From the NCBI GenBank assembly GCA_014058105.1, contig JACGCM010002493.1, positions 1,410,437 through 1,474,436 on the forward strand: DNA of 64,000 nucleotides. The letters are read 5' to 3'. The translations under genes and the position numbers were made by a program. This document shows, in pieces, positions 11,816-22,467 of the stretch. The stretch's first letter is position 1. Each line of letters begins with the position of its first letter. The stretch is from Kingdonia uniflora (taxonomy: Eukaryota; Streptophyta; Magnoliopsida; Ranunculales; Circaeasteraceae). Below the pieces are notes generated by a model. The model was not told the origin of the DNA. It saw only the letters and a program-made list of their open reading frames with translations, and made no database searches.

Positions 11816-13189
11816 ATGCAGGAAACATTCAAGGAGGAACTCTTGGACCTTAACCTTGCAGTTGTTGCACCAGATTCTAGTTGTTGTGAGAACAAAGGGA
11901 AGAGAAAGCATAGTTCAAATGCTTTAAGTTTATTACAAGGTTACGAAGGAAAGATATATGGGCTACTTCAAATAAGGGAACAAATGCTAAGACTAGACCC
12001 TATGAAACAAGGCGTGGTGGAAGATGGAAAGGGTCTTCATTTAATCCATTTGTTGCTCATTTCAGCCACTGCAGTGGACGAGAACAACCTTGACTCGGCC
12101 GCTGAGAACTTGTGTAACTTGTACCAAAACGTTTCGTTAACGGGTGACTCCTTGCAAAGGGTTGCAGCTTATTTTGCTGATGGTTTAGCTGCAAGGCTTC
12201 TCACAAAGAAATCTCCCTTTTATGATATGATCATGAAGAACCCCACACACGAGGAAGAGTTCTCGGCATTTACAGAGCTCTACCGAGCGTCTCCTTACTA
12301 CCAATTCGCTCACTTCACTGCAAACCAAGCTATCATCGAGGCCTTCGAAGGGGAGGAAGAACATAACAGTAGAAGTCTGCATGTAATTGATTTCGACGTC
12401 TTGTACGGGTTCCAATGGCCTTCTCTAATACAATCTCTTTCAGAGAAGGCAACAAGTGGTAATTACCGTATATCCCTTCGTATAACAGGTTACGGTAGGA
12501 ACCTCGATGAGTTATTAGAAACGGAAACTAGACTAGTAAGTTTCTCAAGGGGTTGTACAAACATAACATTCGAGTTTCAAGGGCTATTACGAGGAGGCAC
12601 AAAACCAACGAGTCTCAAGAAAAAGAAGAATGAAACAATAGCGGTAAACTTAGTATTATATCTCCATACCTTGACTAACTCTTCTCAGATATCCGATATA
12701 TTGAAGTCCCTACACTCGCTTAGTCCCTCTATCATAATCTTGGTGGAACAAGAAGGCAACAGAACCCCACGGAGTTTCCTATCAAGTTTTATGGAATCCC
12801 TACATTATTTTGCAGCAATGTTCGACTCTTTAGACGATTGTCTCTCACCAGAGAGCTCAGAAAGATTGAGCATTGAGAAGAACCATCTTGGCAAAGAGAT
12901 TAAGAGGATGATGAACTATGAGAAAGACAACGTTGATGGACATAACTATCAGAGGTACGAGGCGTGGAAAGGAAGGATGGAGAGTTGTGGGTTTTTGGAA
13001 ACTACACTAAGTTCAAGATGTGTGATTCAAGCTAAGCTTTTGTTGAAGATTACAAGTCATTGCAATCGAGTTATGTTTGGTGGGGGAGATGGGTTTAGTG
13101 TGATTGAGAGAGATGAAGGTTGCGCTCTTTCTCTTGGTTGGCAAGATAGGCATCTTATTACAGCTTCTGCGTGGAGATGTTTACAATAA
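11816..13189 (+). CDS. GRAS-family transcription regulator, NSP2/RAD1-like
   Basis: An uninterrupted single-exon frame of 457 codons encodes a GRAS-domain protein, a plant-specific family of nuclear transcriptional regulators. After a short variable N-terminus (residues 1-70) the domain begins with GKGLHLIHLLLISATAV (leucine-rich region I, about 71-87), followed by YRASPYYQFAHFTANQAI (about 156-173), the VHIID motif as HVIDFDVLYGFQWPSL (189-204), a PFYRE-like region with FMESLHYFAAMFDSL, and the C-terminal SAW motif GWQDRHLITASAWRC. The AHFTANQAIIEA phrase and the overall layout are closest in my recollection to NSP2 and the arbuscular-mycorrhiza regulator RAD1 rather than to DELLA, SCR or PAT1 groups; that placement is inference. 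Intronless structure is usual for GRAS genes. The ATG is the first in frame after the CT-rich leader. A tRNA gene lies 0.2 kb downstream. Confidence 0.95.
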   Translation: MQETFKEELLDLNLAVVAPDSSCCENKGKRKHSSNALSLLQGYEGKIYGLLQIREQMLRLDPMKQGVVEDGKGLHLIHLLLISATAVDENNLDSAAENLCNLYQNVSLTGDSLQRVAAYFADGLAARLLTKKSPFYDMIMKNPTHEEEFSAFTELYRASPYYQFAHFTANQAIIEAFEGEEEHNSRSLHVIDFDVLYGFQWPSLIQSLSEKATSGNYRISLRITGYGRNLDELLETETRLVSFSRGCTNITFEFQGLLRGGTKPTSLKKKKNETIAVNLVLYLHTLTNSSQISDILKSLHSLSPSIIILVEQEGNRTPRSFLSSFMESLHYFAAMFDSLDDCLSPESSERLSIEKNHLGKEIKRMMNYEKDNVDGHNYQRYEAWKGRMESCGFLETTLSSRCVIQAKLLLKITSHCNRVMFGGGDGFSVIERDEGCALSLGWQDRHLITASAWRCLQ

Positions 13190-13393
13190 TAAATGTGTAA
13201 ATTTATGATGTTCTCTGTGACCTCATATAAGAGTCTAGTCTTCCCATTTTTATACTTTAATACTAATCCAAGATGTTTATACATTATTCATGCATGCTAA
13301 TCGTTATTCAGCAATTACAATACACTACTGGTGTAATGAAGGTAAAAAAGTATTTATATAACTTAAATTAAATAATGCACTCATTAACATCAA

Positions 13394-13464
13394 GCGCATC
13401 TGGTGTAGTGGTATCATAGTACCCTCCCACGGTACTGACCAGGGTTCGATTCCCTGGATGCGCA
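13394..13464 (+). tRNA. trnG-CCC: tRNA-Gly (anticodon CCC)
   Basis: The 71-nt sequence folds as a complete cloverleaf. The acceptor stem pairs GCGCATC with GATGCGC, the anticodon arm is GTACC-CTCCCAC-GGTAC with anticodon CCC, and the T arm contains GGTTCGATTCC. The A box (TGGTGTAGTGG) and B box are intact. There is no intron and no encoded CCA, as expected for a nuclear tRNA gene. The anticodon CCC reads GGG glycine codons. Confidence 0.97.
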
Positions 13465-13507
13465 CATATTTTTTAAAGAAATATGTAATAATGCCATCAT
13501 GTGAGGG

Positions 13508-13558
13508 GGTGGGAACCCAACTGGGTTCGGGTGTCCTACTCGAGTCCTAACAAACCCA
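13508..13558 (+). repeat. Fragment of the LTR of the 27-31 kb copia element
   Basis: About 51 bases from GGTGGGAACCCAACTGGGTT to CCTAACAAACCCA match the start of the LTR at 30916-30966 with only a few differences. The sequence between this fragment and the tRNA gene also matches the sequence beyond that LTR. Confidence 0.75.
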
Positions 13559-13680
13559 GAGAGATTTTTGGCAGCACATATTTGTGGCATGACACGTGGC
13601 ATCACATATTTGTGACACGTGCCAATTATTTTTTGGGTTACACGTGGTGTTACTGTTGAGGGACACATGCTATGCGGTTT

Positions 13681-13698
13681 GACCGGGTTAACCCGGTC
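13681..13698. repeat. Perfect 18-bp palindrome
   Basis: GACCGGGTTAACCCGGTC is its own reverse complement. It lies in unassigned, probably transposon-derived sequence after the LTR fragment. Confidence 0.9.
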
Positions 13699-13948
13699 CA
13701 TGCCTTGACCCAGACCAAGCCAGAACGGTTCAGACACTAAATTGGCTTCAGAGACCTCAATTTTTGGTCAAATTTAGTATTTATTTTTTTGAAAAATTCC
13801 TATTGACTCACCTATTTTTTGAAAAATCCCCTTGGGGGACTCATTTTTTAATTTTTTTTAGGAACGGGTGCCTTATATAGAAAAATTGACTAACTTATAT
13901 GTGATATAAGAAAATGGATTAATGCCTATTTAAGTATCTTACGATAGC

Positions 13949-14045
13949 TAGGGGCGGATTTATAGGCTTAGAAGGAGGGGCTACTGCCTCCCCTTGAGTT
14001 TTGACAAAAAAAGGGTTTATATATAACAATTAAAAAAAAACACTA
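13949..14045. mobile_element. End of a hAT-like MITE related to the one at 35078
   Basis: The sequence starting TAGGGGCGGATTTATAGGCTTA and continuing to GGGGCTACTGCC resembles the reverse complement of the right end of the 35078-35323 element. I could not find a matching second end with a target duplication, so this is probably a truncated or diverged copy. Confidence 0.45.
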
Positions 14046-14685
14046 TACATAACAACATAAAGCCCAGCCCGACCTAGCCCACCCTATCCCTCATGGCTCT
14101 CGCCTTTCTTTCTCTAACAAAACACAGAAGAAGAAAAAATTGAACTCCCACCCTTTTTCTATATATGAGGTACATCTCTCTCTCTCTTGTAAATCATGGT
14201 TGCAATTGCAATCTCTCTCTCTGGTTTTGTTTGATTAACCCCCTAGCTCAGGATCAAGACTCAATTGTTATAGGATCATAAAATCATTTTCTAGGGTTTT
14301 CATCAACAAATGATGAAATCATGAAAGGAAGAACTTAATCTCAAAATTTTCACTTATATGTATTAATATATGTTATGGGGGCTCTGCCTCATAACATGAT
14401 TAGTGCAACATAGTAGAACTGAGACTCTTCAATTGTTCAAACAAACTGAGAGGGGACTAATCAAATTAAAGTTGCAGGCGATCTCATATTTTTATTGTTT
14501 TTATTTTTATTTTTTTTATAAGCAACGATTATAAAAAACAAAAGCTAAGCCCCAGAAGGCAATACAAAAATAGCCGAGTTAACGAGGTCCGAGGCCTCAT
14601 TGGGCTCAAAAAGAGAAAAAGCTGGGGAACAGGCTCCCAAGGCTGCTAAAGCATGCGCCTCAAAATTGAAACATCTATTTATAAA

Positions 14686-17600
14686 TTAAAAATGAAACTC
14701 GTGAAAACGGCCAGCGAGAAACAACATCTCTGGAGCCAGGGTGAGGGCTCCCCAAGAAAGGTCAGTGGATCTCGTCTCGAAAGCACTGACGAGGCGCCGA
14801 CAATCTGTGAGAACCATCACTCTCTCCATGCCCCTCCCCAGAGTGGCCTCCATGCCTCTGATCACTGCAACCGCCTCTGTCTCTTCGGAGTCTGCTGCCC
14901 TGGAGGACTCGTAACCTGCACCCAAAATACAGAGATTATGAGATTTGAGAAAAAAAACCCAAGCCCCCTAGCGAGTTTTTGTTTTTCCAGGCCCCGTCGA
15001 CCAGAATGAAAAACCACCCTTCTCCGATCATGGGAGGAGGGTAGGTAGTCCCGGGCCTGACCGTAGAGGAATAAGGGTGACTCGGGGGGGGGGGGGGGTG
15101 TAGTAATTTTTTGTCCTGTTCACAGAAACAACTCGGTTAGATTTTACCTAATTAAAGATCATATCGTTTCTGCTCATCCAGATAACATACAAAACAGAGC
15201 TGATATTTCCCCACTTTGAGGGGTCCAGGGCTACCGCTCCCTGTCTGGCAATCTTGTGAATGATGCCAGTCAGGGAGTCGGAGTAGGGCCATAAATCAAA
15301 ATTAAGAGAGGGGTCGAACGCATACCAGAAATCGTGCACTTTCTTACAAAAAAAAGAGGGCATGAGTTGTGGTCTCATCTTCTTCACCGCATCTAGGGCA
15401 CAAGGTGACAGAGTCAGGGTCCCGGTGCCAGAGATTATGATTTGTGGGGATACTGTTTTGTATGGCTTTCCAGAGGAAGAGTTGAATGCGAAAAGGGACC
15501 TCCATCTTCCAGACTGCTGACCAGTTATTGAGTTTCCAAAACCTTGCCCGTTATCCGGTTTGTGCTTCAAGTCCTTTTGGCTGGAGGAGAGGTAGGCCGA
15601 TTGCACCGTAAGGATATCGTTCTGAGCGTTTCTCTACCTGAGGGTGTCTTTGGCCGAATATTTGCTGAGCGAGATACTCAGAATATGCTTAGCTACTTCA
15701 GGATGAAACAGAGATCGAATAAGTGTATCCTTCCAGATGCGCTGGGTAGAACAAATAAGAGTCGAAACTTTCGTGGTCGTACGGTGGGCAGGTGCCGGCC
15801 CCTGAGGACGTCCGAGGGGGATACCCGGTATCCAGGGCTCAAGCCAGTAGTCGACGCTCTCACCATCCCCGATATGCCAGATGAGCTCTGACCAGATGTT
15901 ATTCCTAGCATTTAAGATCCCTTTCCAGATCCAAGAATCGGTAGCTTTGAGCGTAGAGAGCATAAGAAAGACTTTGGGAGAGTAGCGCTTAATCAGATTG
16001 TGAGCCCAAATTTTATCGGGCTCTTTGACAACCCTCTAGAAGAACTTGGCAAGCAGGGCCTGATTATGGGCGAGGGAAGTCCTGATGCCCAACCCTCATT
16101 TATCTTTGGGGTGGCATATGTTCTTCCAGCTAATGAAGTTGGCCTTGTTATCCCCAGCACTGTTGGTACCCCACATGAATCTAGAATTGATGGAGTCCAG
16201 TTTCTTACACATCTTGATAGGGACAGGGAAGATAAACATATAGAACGAGGGAATTGCTGAGTTAACAACTTTTATAAGGGTAATTCTACATGCTTGAGAG
16301 AGGCTTTTAGCTTTCCAACCTTTGATACGCTTCGAGACTCTATCTATAATATCTTGGAAGTTATGGGTCTTTTTACGGTCGAAAGTGATAGGGGTTCCAA
16401 GGTATTTGTCACCACCCGTGTCCCGCTTGATGTGGAGAATGCGTTGAATAAGCCTGTGATGCCGATGATGGCCAGTCTTACTGAACAAGATGCAGGATTT
16501 TTCCAGATTGATCTCTTGACCCGACACTTTTTTAAAGGAATCCAGGGCATCTTTAAGAGTGCCTGCCTCCTCCATGGTAGCTTTGCAAAAAATGAAATAG
16601 TCATCGGCAAAGAGGAGGTGGGAGACCAGAATGTTACCCCTAGCAGTCTTGATACCATGAAGAGCCCTTTTACTCTCTACTTTGAGGATGATACATGAGA
16701 GAACCTCCATACAAATGAGAAAAAGGAAAGGGGAGATGGGGTCGCCTTGTCTGAGTCCTCGCTCCAGTTTAAGGAAACCATAAGAAGAACCATTAATATT
16801 GAAGGAGAGGGCAGTGGTGGAAATACATTGATGGATCCAAACGCACCATTTCTCACAAAACCCCATAGCTTTCATGGTGTCCCTCAGTAAGCTCCACTCC
16901 ACTTTATCGAAAGCTTTGCTAAGGTCAAGTTTCACTGCCATGCTGTCGGAAGCTCCTTTCTTTTTTGCCAGAGATCTGAGGATCTCTTAGGCCATAATAA
17001 TATTATCAAAGATTTGACGGCTATGGACAAAGGCGTTCTGAGTGGGAGAAATGAGCTTATGAAGGAGAGGCTTCAGTCTACCGGCAAGAATTTTGGTAAT
17101 GATCTTGAATTTGACATTATAGAGGCTGATGGGGCGGAAGTGAGCCGGGCTGGTCGGGTTCTTGATCTTAGGGATCAGGGTGATGTTGGTATGGTTAAAT
17201 TTGCCAAGGAGGTGGTTCGATTGGAAAATAATTTGAATGGCTTGACAGAGGTCCTCTTTGACAGTGTCCCAAGATTTCTGGTAGAAAAGGGGAGTAAAAC
17301 CGTTCGGTCCCGGGGATTTTCTGGGGTTCATGGAAAAAATAGCTTTTTTATTCTCTTCCATCGTAGGGATCTTGATCAGGTTATTGTTGTCATCTGGTGT
17401 AAAAATCCTCTCCATGACCTGGAGGTCCTCAATCTGTGTGGGAGGGGAGGAGGATTGGAATAGGTTTTTTATAGAAGTAAAGAAAAATATCTCCAATGTC
17501 TTTTCTATCATGTGCCCAAGAACCAGCTTCTTTATGAATGTTCTGTATATTGTTCTGTCTACGCCTGCAAATGGTCGCCATGTGAAAGAACTTGGTGTTA

Positions 17601-18691
17601 CGATCTCCTTCTTTAAGCCAGAGTTCTATGGATTTATCTTTCCACAAAGTCTCTTCTTAGGTGAGAATGGAATCCAGCTTAACTTGAAGAACATTCTCTG
17701 CCAAGGCATTCTGATCCGTAGTAGGCTCAATTTGAAGCTTGCCAATATTCTCTATAATTTGTTTGGCCAACCCATTTGTGGCGATGAAGACCTCTCTATT
17801 CCAGCTTTACAACTTCCGTTTGGTGTGTTTCAATTTTTTACACAATCGGAGTGGGTGGGAGCCAGTCTGATCAACCTTTCAAGCTTTCTTGATGACCGGA
17901 TGGTAGTCGGCGTGGTCAGGCCAGAAGGAGAGAAAATGAAATTGTTTGGGAAGCTGGTGGGTGAGAGGGACAGTGTTAAGCAGGATAGGACCATGATCTG
18001 ACCCAACAATGGGGAGGTTTCTGATAGTCACCTCAGGAAAGCTGGTTCTCCAGGGCCCCGAGGCAAGTCCTCGATCCAGTCTGAGCTTGGTCAACTCCTT
18101 CCCTTTTCTTTTGTTGGACCAGGTGAAAGGAACACCAGAGAAGCCCATGCCAATCATAGCCGCATTGAACATGAAGTCCTCTAGAGGGTTAGAGAGGGAA
18201 CAATCGAAGGAGATTTTCCCAAATTTTTCTTCCTTACAGACAATGCAATTCAGATCTCCGATAATGAGCCAGGGGATAGGGATACAGGTGGCCATCTGGG
18301 AAATAACCTTCCAGTAGGGGATGCGGTTACGAGCTTTGGGAGGACCATACGTGAAGGAGCACATCCATTGTACCGGTGGGGAATCCGGGGAAGGCTTGTG
18401 CCCTGAAGAGGAAATAAGAGCGTCAATGCTTCTTGGTGAGGATGCGAGAATGTGCATCTCAATGTCTTTATTCCAAGCCATCCTGAGACCTCCTCCGTTA
18501 TTGGTAGTCGCCGCCTCCATATGAGAATGATCGAACCCCAGTTTGGCGAACTTCTTGAAGGAAGCGGGGTCAGAACTTTTGGTTTTAGAAAGGAACAGGA
18601 CGTCCAGGGTGTGCTTACTTTGTATATTAAGGAGCTCCCTAAGGGCGGTGGGCTTGTCGCTCCCCCTACAGTTCCATGAGAGAATAATCAT
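14686..18691 (-). pseudogene. LINE ORF2: endonuclease, reverse transcriptase, RNase H (broken)
   Basis: Translation starts at 18691 with MIILSWNCRGSDKPTALREL, the typical start of plant L1 apurinic-like endonucleases, and continues with IIGDLNCI and GSDHGPI motifs (17879-18691). After frameshifts, the RT N-terminal part is open at 16987-17511 (NPRKSPGPNGF, HFRPISLYN) and the RT core at 16096-16941 (KLDLSKAFDKVEW, GLRQGDPISPFLF, and the catalytic LLFADD). A stop near 16980 separates these two pieces. The zf-RVT region is split between 15634-15963 and 15148-15606, and an RNase H-like piece with VLTDCRRLVSAF lies at 14686-14925. In an active element this protein nicks the target and copies the LINE RNA. 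Here it cannot be made. Confidence 0.9.
15084..15098. repeat. G homopolymer of about 15 bases
   Basis: An uninterrupted G run lies in the 3' part of the LINE. On the LINE coding strand it is a C run. Confidence 0.9.
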
Positions 18692-19045
18692 TTCTCACAG
18701 AGGGCCGGTGTCGGACCCGCTTTTAGATGTTTTGGAGTATTAAGGGTTCAGAAAGTGCTGGTGGGGGTGGAGAGGCGCGAGATGTATTTTGGGGGAAGCC
18801 GAATGGTCTTAAAGGAATCCTTCAAATTTTCCTGTCCGTGAAGATGGCAGTCACCAGACGAGAATAGGCGGTAGGGTACGGAACGGAGATGAGTTTCCGG
18901 GCTGAAGCGCAGAAATGTCGTCGGAAAGTTTCAAGGCCCTTCCCAACCCCCAGAGATTTCTTTGGCGGGTGCACCGCCATGCCCCTTCTAGATTTCTGGG
19001 CAGACCAGGCCGCCTTAATCCAGCGATGTAGATCGGTTCGAGGGT

Positions 19046-22000
19046 TCATACCATCCTGACTCCTTTAATCTTCATGGCCAGTATTCCAATAGTCCTTTCC
19101 GGCAGGCTGGGTGCTTCCAGTATTCGGGGGTTTACGTCTATTAAGGTCCCTAAGTTTCTCATTGTAAAAACTACCTTTGTTCTGTCTAAAGCCTGGGGGT
19201 CTTCCCGGTCCAGTTGGGAGGTACGGGTTACAGAAAAAAGGAAAGGAAAAACCGAGCTAACAGGTAAAACAAGTTTAAGGCAAGACTTATAACTGAAGGA
19301 ATGTAGGTTAAGTGGGAAATGAATAATACGTACCTTGGCTGATTGAGAATCTCCCGTACCTTCTTCTGAATCCGGAAAGCCTGTGTGAAGTCGTTTTTTA
19401 TTGCCCTGGTTCCCAACTCTGCTGTCAGACCAATCACTAAAGACATCTTTGTGAGTTGGTGTCACCCAACCCGTGTGATATGAGGTTAAATACCCAATTT
19501 CTAGCGGAGTAGGAGCTGAAGAAGAGGAGGCCGGTGTTGCTGCAAGACTAGGTGTATTAGAGGTCGGAATGTTCGGTGAGGTCTTGTGTGTTGGGCTGAG
19601 CGGAAAGAGGTAATGTGTAGGAGCCGGTCTTTGTCTGAGCTTGGGTCCATAGGGTCTCTTTTTGAGAGGACAGAAAAATGGTGTCTGCTGATGTGGCGAT
19701 GTGATGCTGTTGCAGTCCACTAGTTTAGGGGCTAGGCCCACCATCGAGCTCGGGCTGGGTACCGTGACTCTCTCATCGAAAATTTATTTGGAAAGGGGGT
19801 CGGTGTTGAGCTTATGATGTGCGAAAGTTGGGACTCCAATACTGCTATTCGCCTTTATCGTTCCCTTGCTAATAGACTGCCTCGATATAAGCTAGAGTAG
19901 TCCCTCGATAAACAAATCCTTTGGATGGAAATTTTGCATGTAACCCAGCCCATATACACAACCCATAATGTATACCGTTGTAAGGTTTGTCTATGTGGGA
20001 TCTCGAGTCATCAAACAAGGCTGATGTGAGAGATTTGCTAGACGAAAAAATTGGTCGAGACACTTTGTGATGTGATGTGGTGGACCCCAAGGCCAGGCAG
20101 TCATTTCGTTGCTGCCGTTGTTGCCTCCCTGCAGACTTTTCTTCGAGCAATCTTTGATGAGATGGTGTGAACCCCTCCCCTCGCAATGATTTGAAGTATG
20201 GTTAGATGAGACCCATCGGTTCTTTTCCTTTTTTGCTGTGACCCGTGTAAGCATCAAAATCGATTATCCTTGCTGTAATAGCCTATTTTTGTATTGCACA
20301 AAGATAGCGCTTTACACCTTCGAAATCTAGTATATTTAGTTATGAGCAGGAAACAAACAACACTAGATTTAGCGTGGAAAACCCTTGAATGGGTTAAAAA
20401 CCACGACCTCTCCTGAGGATTTTAGAAAGAAAGAGAGGTATATTTAGACTGCTAGCTATTACAAAGAGAGAAAGATAGAGATTTAGAAAAGATCTCTTAG
20501 AGGTTCTCAGAGCAGCCTCTCTAATTCGTAGCTATCTAGTCTTATTTATAGGACTTATAATATGACCGTTGGTTACATTGATGATGGACGTTACAATATC
20601 GGGTTTTGACGAGTCTTCATGGCATTCTTTTGTAACGTCTTGATACTTGTTGATCTGTAATAAATCCATTAACATTCTTTAGCTGTAGTTTCAGACCGTT
20701 GGGAAGATACGATCTCTTGTGATGCTCGTGTGCATACGACCTGTTGATAAGTGGAGGAGTATCTTCTGTAGCGCGAAGTCACATGATGCTTTGATATATG
20801 ATCTCTAATAGTGTTCGCGTGTATTCAAACTGTTGATAGATATCTTAGTATTTTCTGTAGTGCGATGTTATTAGATGTTATGTCATCCCCGAGCTGTAGA
20901 TGAGAAAGTTTGTATTACGATCTCCTTATTTTTAGTCCTTGATTGGTTATCAGTATGTTTACTCGAGCTATGTGAGTTCGAATATTGGACTCAGTGCGGG
21001 GATTAGAAATAAGCCCTCATACTTGCTGTGCCGGTCCCACCATAGTTTGAGTCAGTTGGCATGAAGCCTATTTGGTCGGCACCCATATCTAATTCGAAAA
21101 AATTCTCACTGTAGCAACTCGGTTTTTGCTTTAATTGAGTTACCTTTCTGTTCTGAAACTGTTGCTGCCAATCCGAAACAGGGGGAAGGTCGTTTGTCGT
21201 GTTCCGAGGGATGTGCTGCTGAGAGTAATGTGTTGGTTCAGTGACAAACGGCCGTAACTCTGCTCCCATAAGTATTAACGTTCTTTCGCTCTGATTTGTC
21301 CGCCGAAGCGGCGTGTTTCCCTGATTTATATTATTATTCTGCGGATTCGGATCATGAAATTTGTGGTTTTTTTTTTTTTTTTTTTTTTGGGGAGGGGAGG
21401 GAGTTGTGGGTTGTATAGAAGTTCTTGAAGTGAGGCGTGGTGAAATTTTTTGGCGAGTTAACTTGAATGTGTGGACCGAAATGGAAGTCGTACTTATCGT
21501 TGATATTAAGCCGGTTTCTTTCATGCCTCAACTTCTCAACCCGTTTGCATGCGGAGAGGGTATGTGTGAGCACGCCACAATACGGGCAAAAACCCTCCAG
21601 CTGTTCGTAACGGACAATAATACGGGCCTCTTTGAGCTGAGCGGGTTGCGAAATCGGAATCGTCAAAACCAACGGCTTCTCAGTGAAAAGGTTAACCTGG
21701 ATGCGAACAAAACTGTCTCGTATGTTTTTTGTAGAATTCTCAACCCAGTCGTCCCTAACGTACTCTCCAATTTTATTCCCGATAAGTCGTATCATTTCTT
21801 TGCTCAACATGCAACAAGGGAGACCCGAAATCTGAACCCAACAAAGAAATTTTGTGAAACTAATTTCCGATTGGTGCAGCATCGGGTTGAAACGTTGTTG
21901 GAGAATGGAGAACCCAAAGACGTTCACCAGTTGTGAATTAAGGATGATTCTCTCGGATTATCAAAGTTGGCAATAAAAATATTTAAGTCTTTTTCGAATG

Positions 22001-22219
22001 AGAACAGGGGAATACGTGGAATAAGCTTCGCCCATGCTCGCGTGACCCCGTCCATAATGACCTGTTCTTTTATCTCCGGAGACTGAGCTTAATCCAGGTC
22101 GAGTCGTCAAGGTGGATAACGGGAACGGGGTTATGTGTGGTGACTCCTTGCATTAGCTGCGTAAGCTCAGTCTCCTCCTCTGCCCTGCTGTGAAGTTCGG
22201 TGGATTCTTCTTCGTTCAT
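19046..22219 (-). pseudogene. LINE ORF1: DUF4283/CCHC gag-like protein (broken)
   Basis: The likely start is at 22219 (MNEEESTEL). A frameshift follows, then an open stretch at 21352-21927 carries the DUF4283-type region (FLCWVQISGLP) and a plant LINE zinc knuckle CPYCGVLTHTLSAC, of form C-x2-C-x4-H-x4-C. A Pro/Gln-rich tail follows to 21022, where a solo LTR interrupts the frame. Beyond the LTR the frame resumes, then decays toward 19046. ORF1 proteins bind LINE RNA and act as chaperones. Very A/T-rich homopolymer tracts near 21366 add further frame breaks. Confidence 0.8.
20274..21021 (-). mobile_element. Solo LTR inserted in LINE ORF1
   Basis: The 748-bp insertion is flanked by the 5-bp direct repeat CTTGC at 20269-20273 and 21022-21026. 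Read on the minus strand it has LTR features: a TATA box (CCTATAAATAAG), a C/T-rich leader region, and an end in ...CTATTACA. It starts TATG rather than the canonical TG, perhaps a point change. Removing it and one CTTGC rejoins the LINE frame as ...GTARIIDFDAYTGHSKKG for about 20 further codons, which supports a clean insertion. No internal retroelement sequence remains, consistent with LTR-LTR recombination. Confidence 0.8.
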
Positions 22220-22467
22220 AAGGCTGATAATGGGGGGAAACCTAGAGGGTTTGTTGTTGATCAGGGGTGAGACAGAAAGATGGAGGGTGAAAGAGAGATT
22301 AAAGTGCTGTCCCGAGAGGGGTGGAGGTCGAGGCTGAAAAGCTGTGGGTGAGAGGTGAAGTGATGGGAGGGGAGAAAAATGTTGTGAACAATCTATTGTA
22401 GACGAAAAAATATAGCTACACCATTTTTCTTGTTTTTTCAATCAGGTAAAACAAATTTTGGATTTGA

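Larger units (their letters stand above)
14489..22440 (-). mobile_element. Decayed L1-type LINE retrotransposon with inserted solo LTR
   Basis: A long minus-strand non-LTR retrotransposon. In its own 5' to 3' order it carries ORF1 (22219 down to about 19046) with a gag-like DUF4283 region and zinc knuckle, then ORF2 (18691 down to about 14686) with endonuclease, reverse transcriptase, zinc-binding and RNase H regions, and an A-rich 3' tail at about 14519-14489. Both ORFs are broken by stops and frameshifts, so it is inactive. A 748-bp solo LTR interrupts ORF1. I did not find convincing target-site duplications at the outer ends. Its 5' end abuts the mTERF pseudogene at 22468. Confidence 0.9.

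Noticed and set aside
11649..11927. 92-codon open frame with Ser-Leu repeats
   Set aside because: It reads through the CT repeat and overlaps the GRAS start in another frame.
13414..13737. 107-codon minus-strand open frame
   Set aside because: It overlaps the tRNA-Gly gene and the LTR fragment in antisense, and the translation has no recognisable domain.
14341..14400. Right end of a hAT element paired with 13949
   Set aside because: GCTCTGCCTC near 14380 resembles an end, but the flanking bases do not form an 8-bp duplication with those before 13949; the local TGTTATG/CATAACA pairing is a separate small hairpin.
17330..18001. 223-codon plus-strand open frame
   Set aside because: It lies antisense to the LINE endonuclease and RT region, whose minus-strand translation shows clear domains. 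The same applies to the plus-strand frames at 16294-16698, 17014-17463 and 16000-16260.
21361..21936. 191-codon plus-strand open frame
   Set aside because: It is the complement of LINE ORF1 with its zinc knuckle on the minus strand, and it starts in a poly-T/poly-G tract that gives a run of Phe and Gly.
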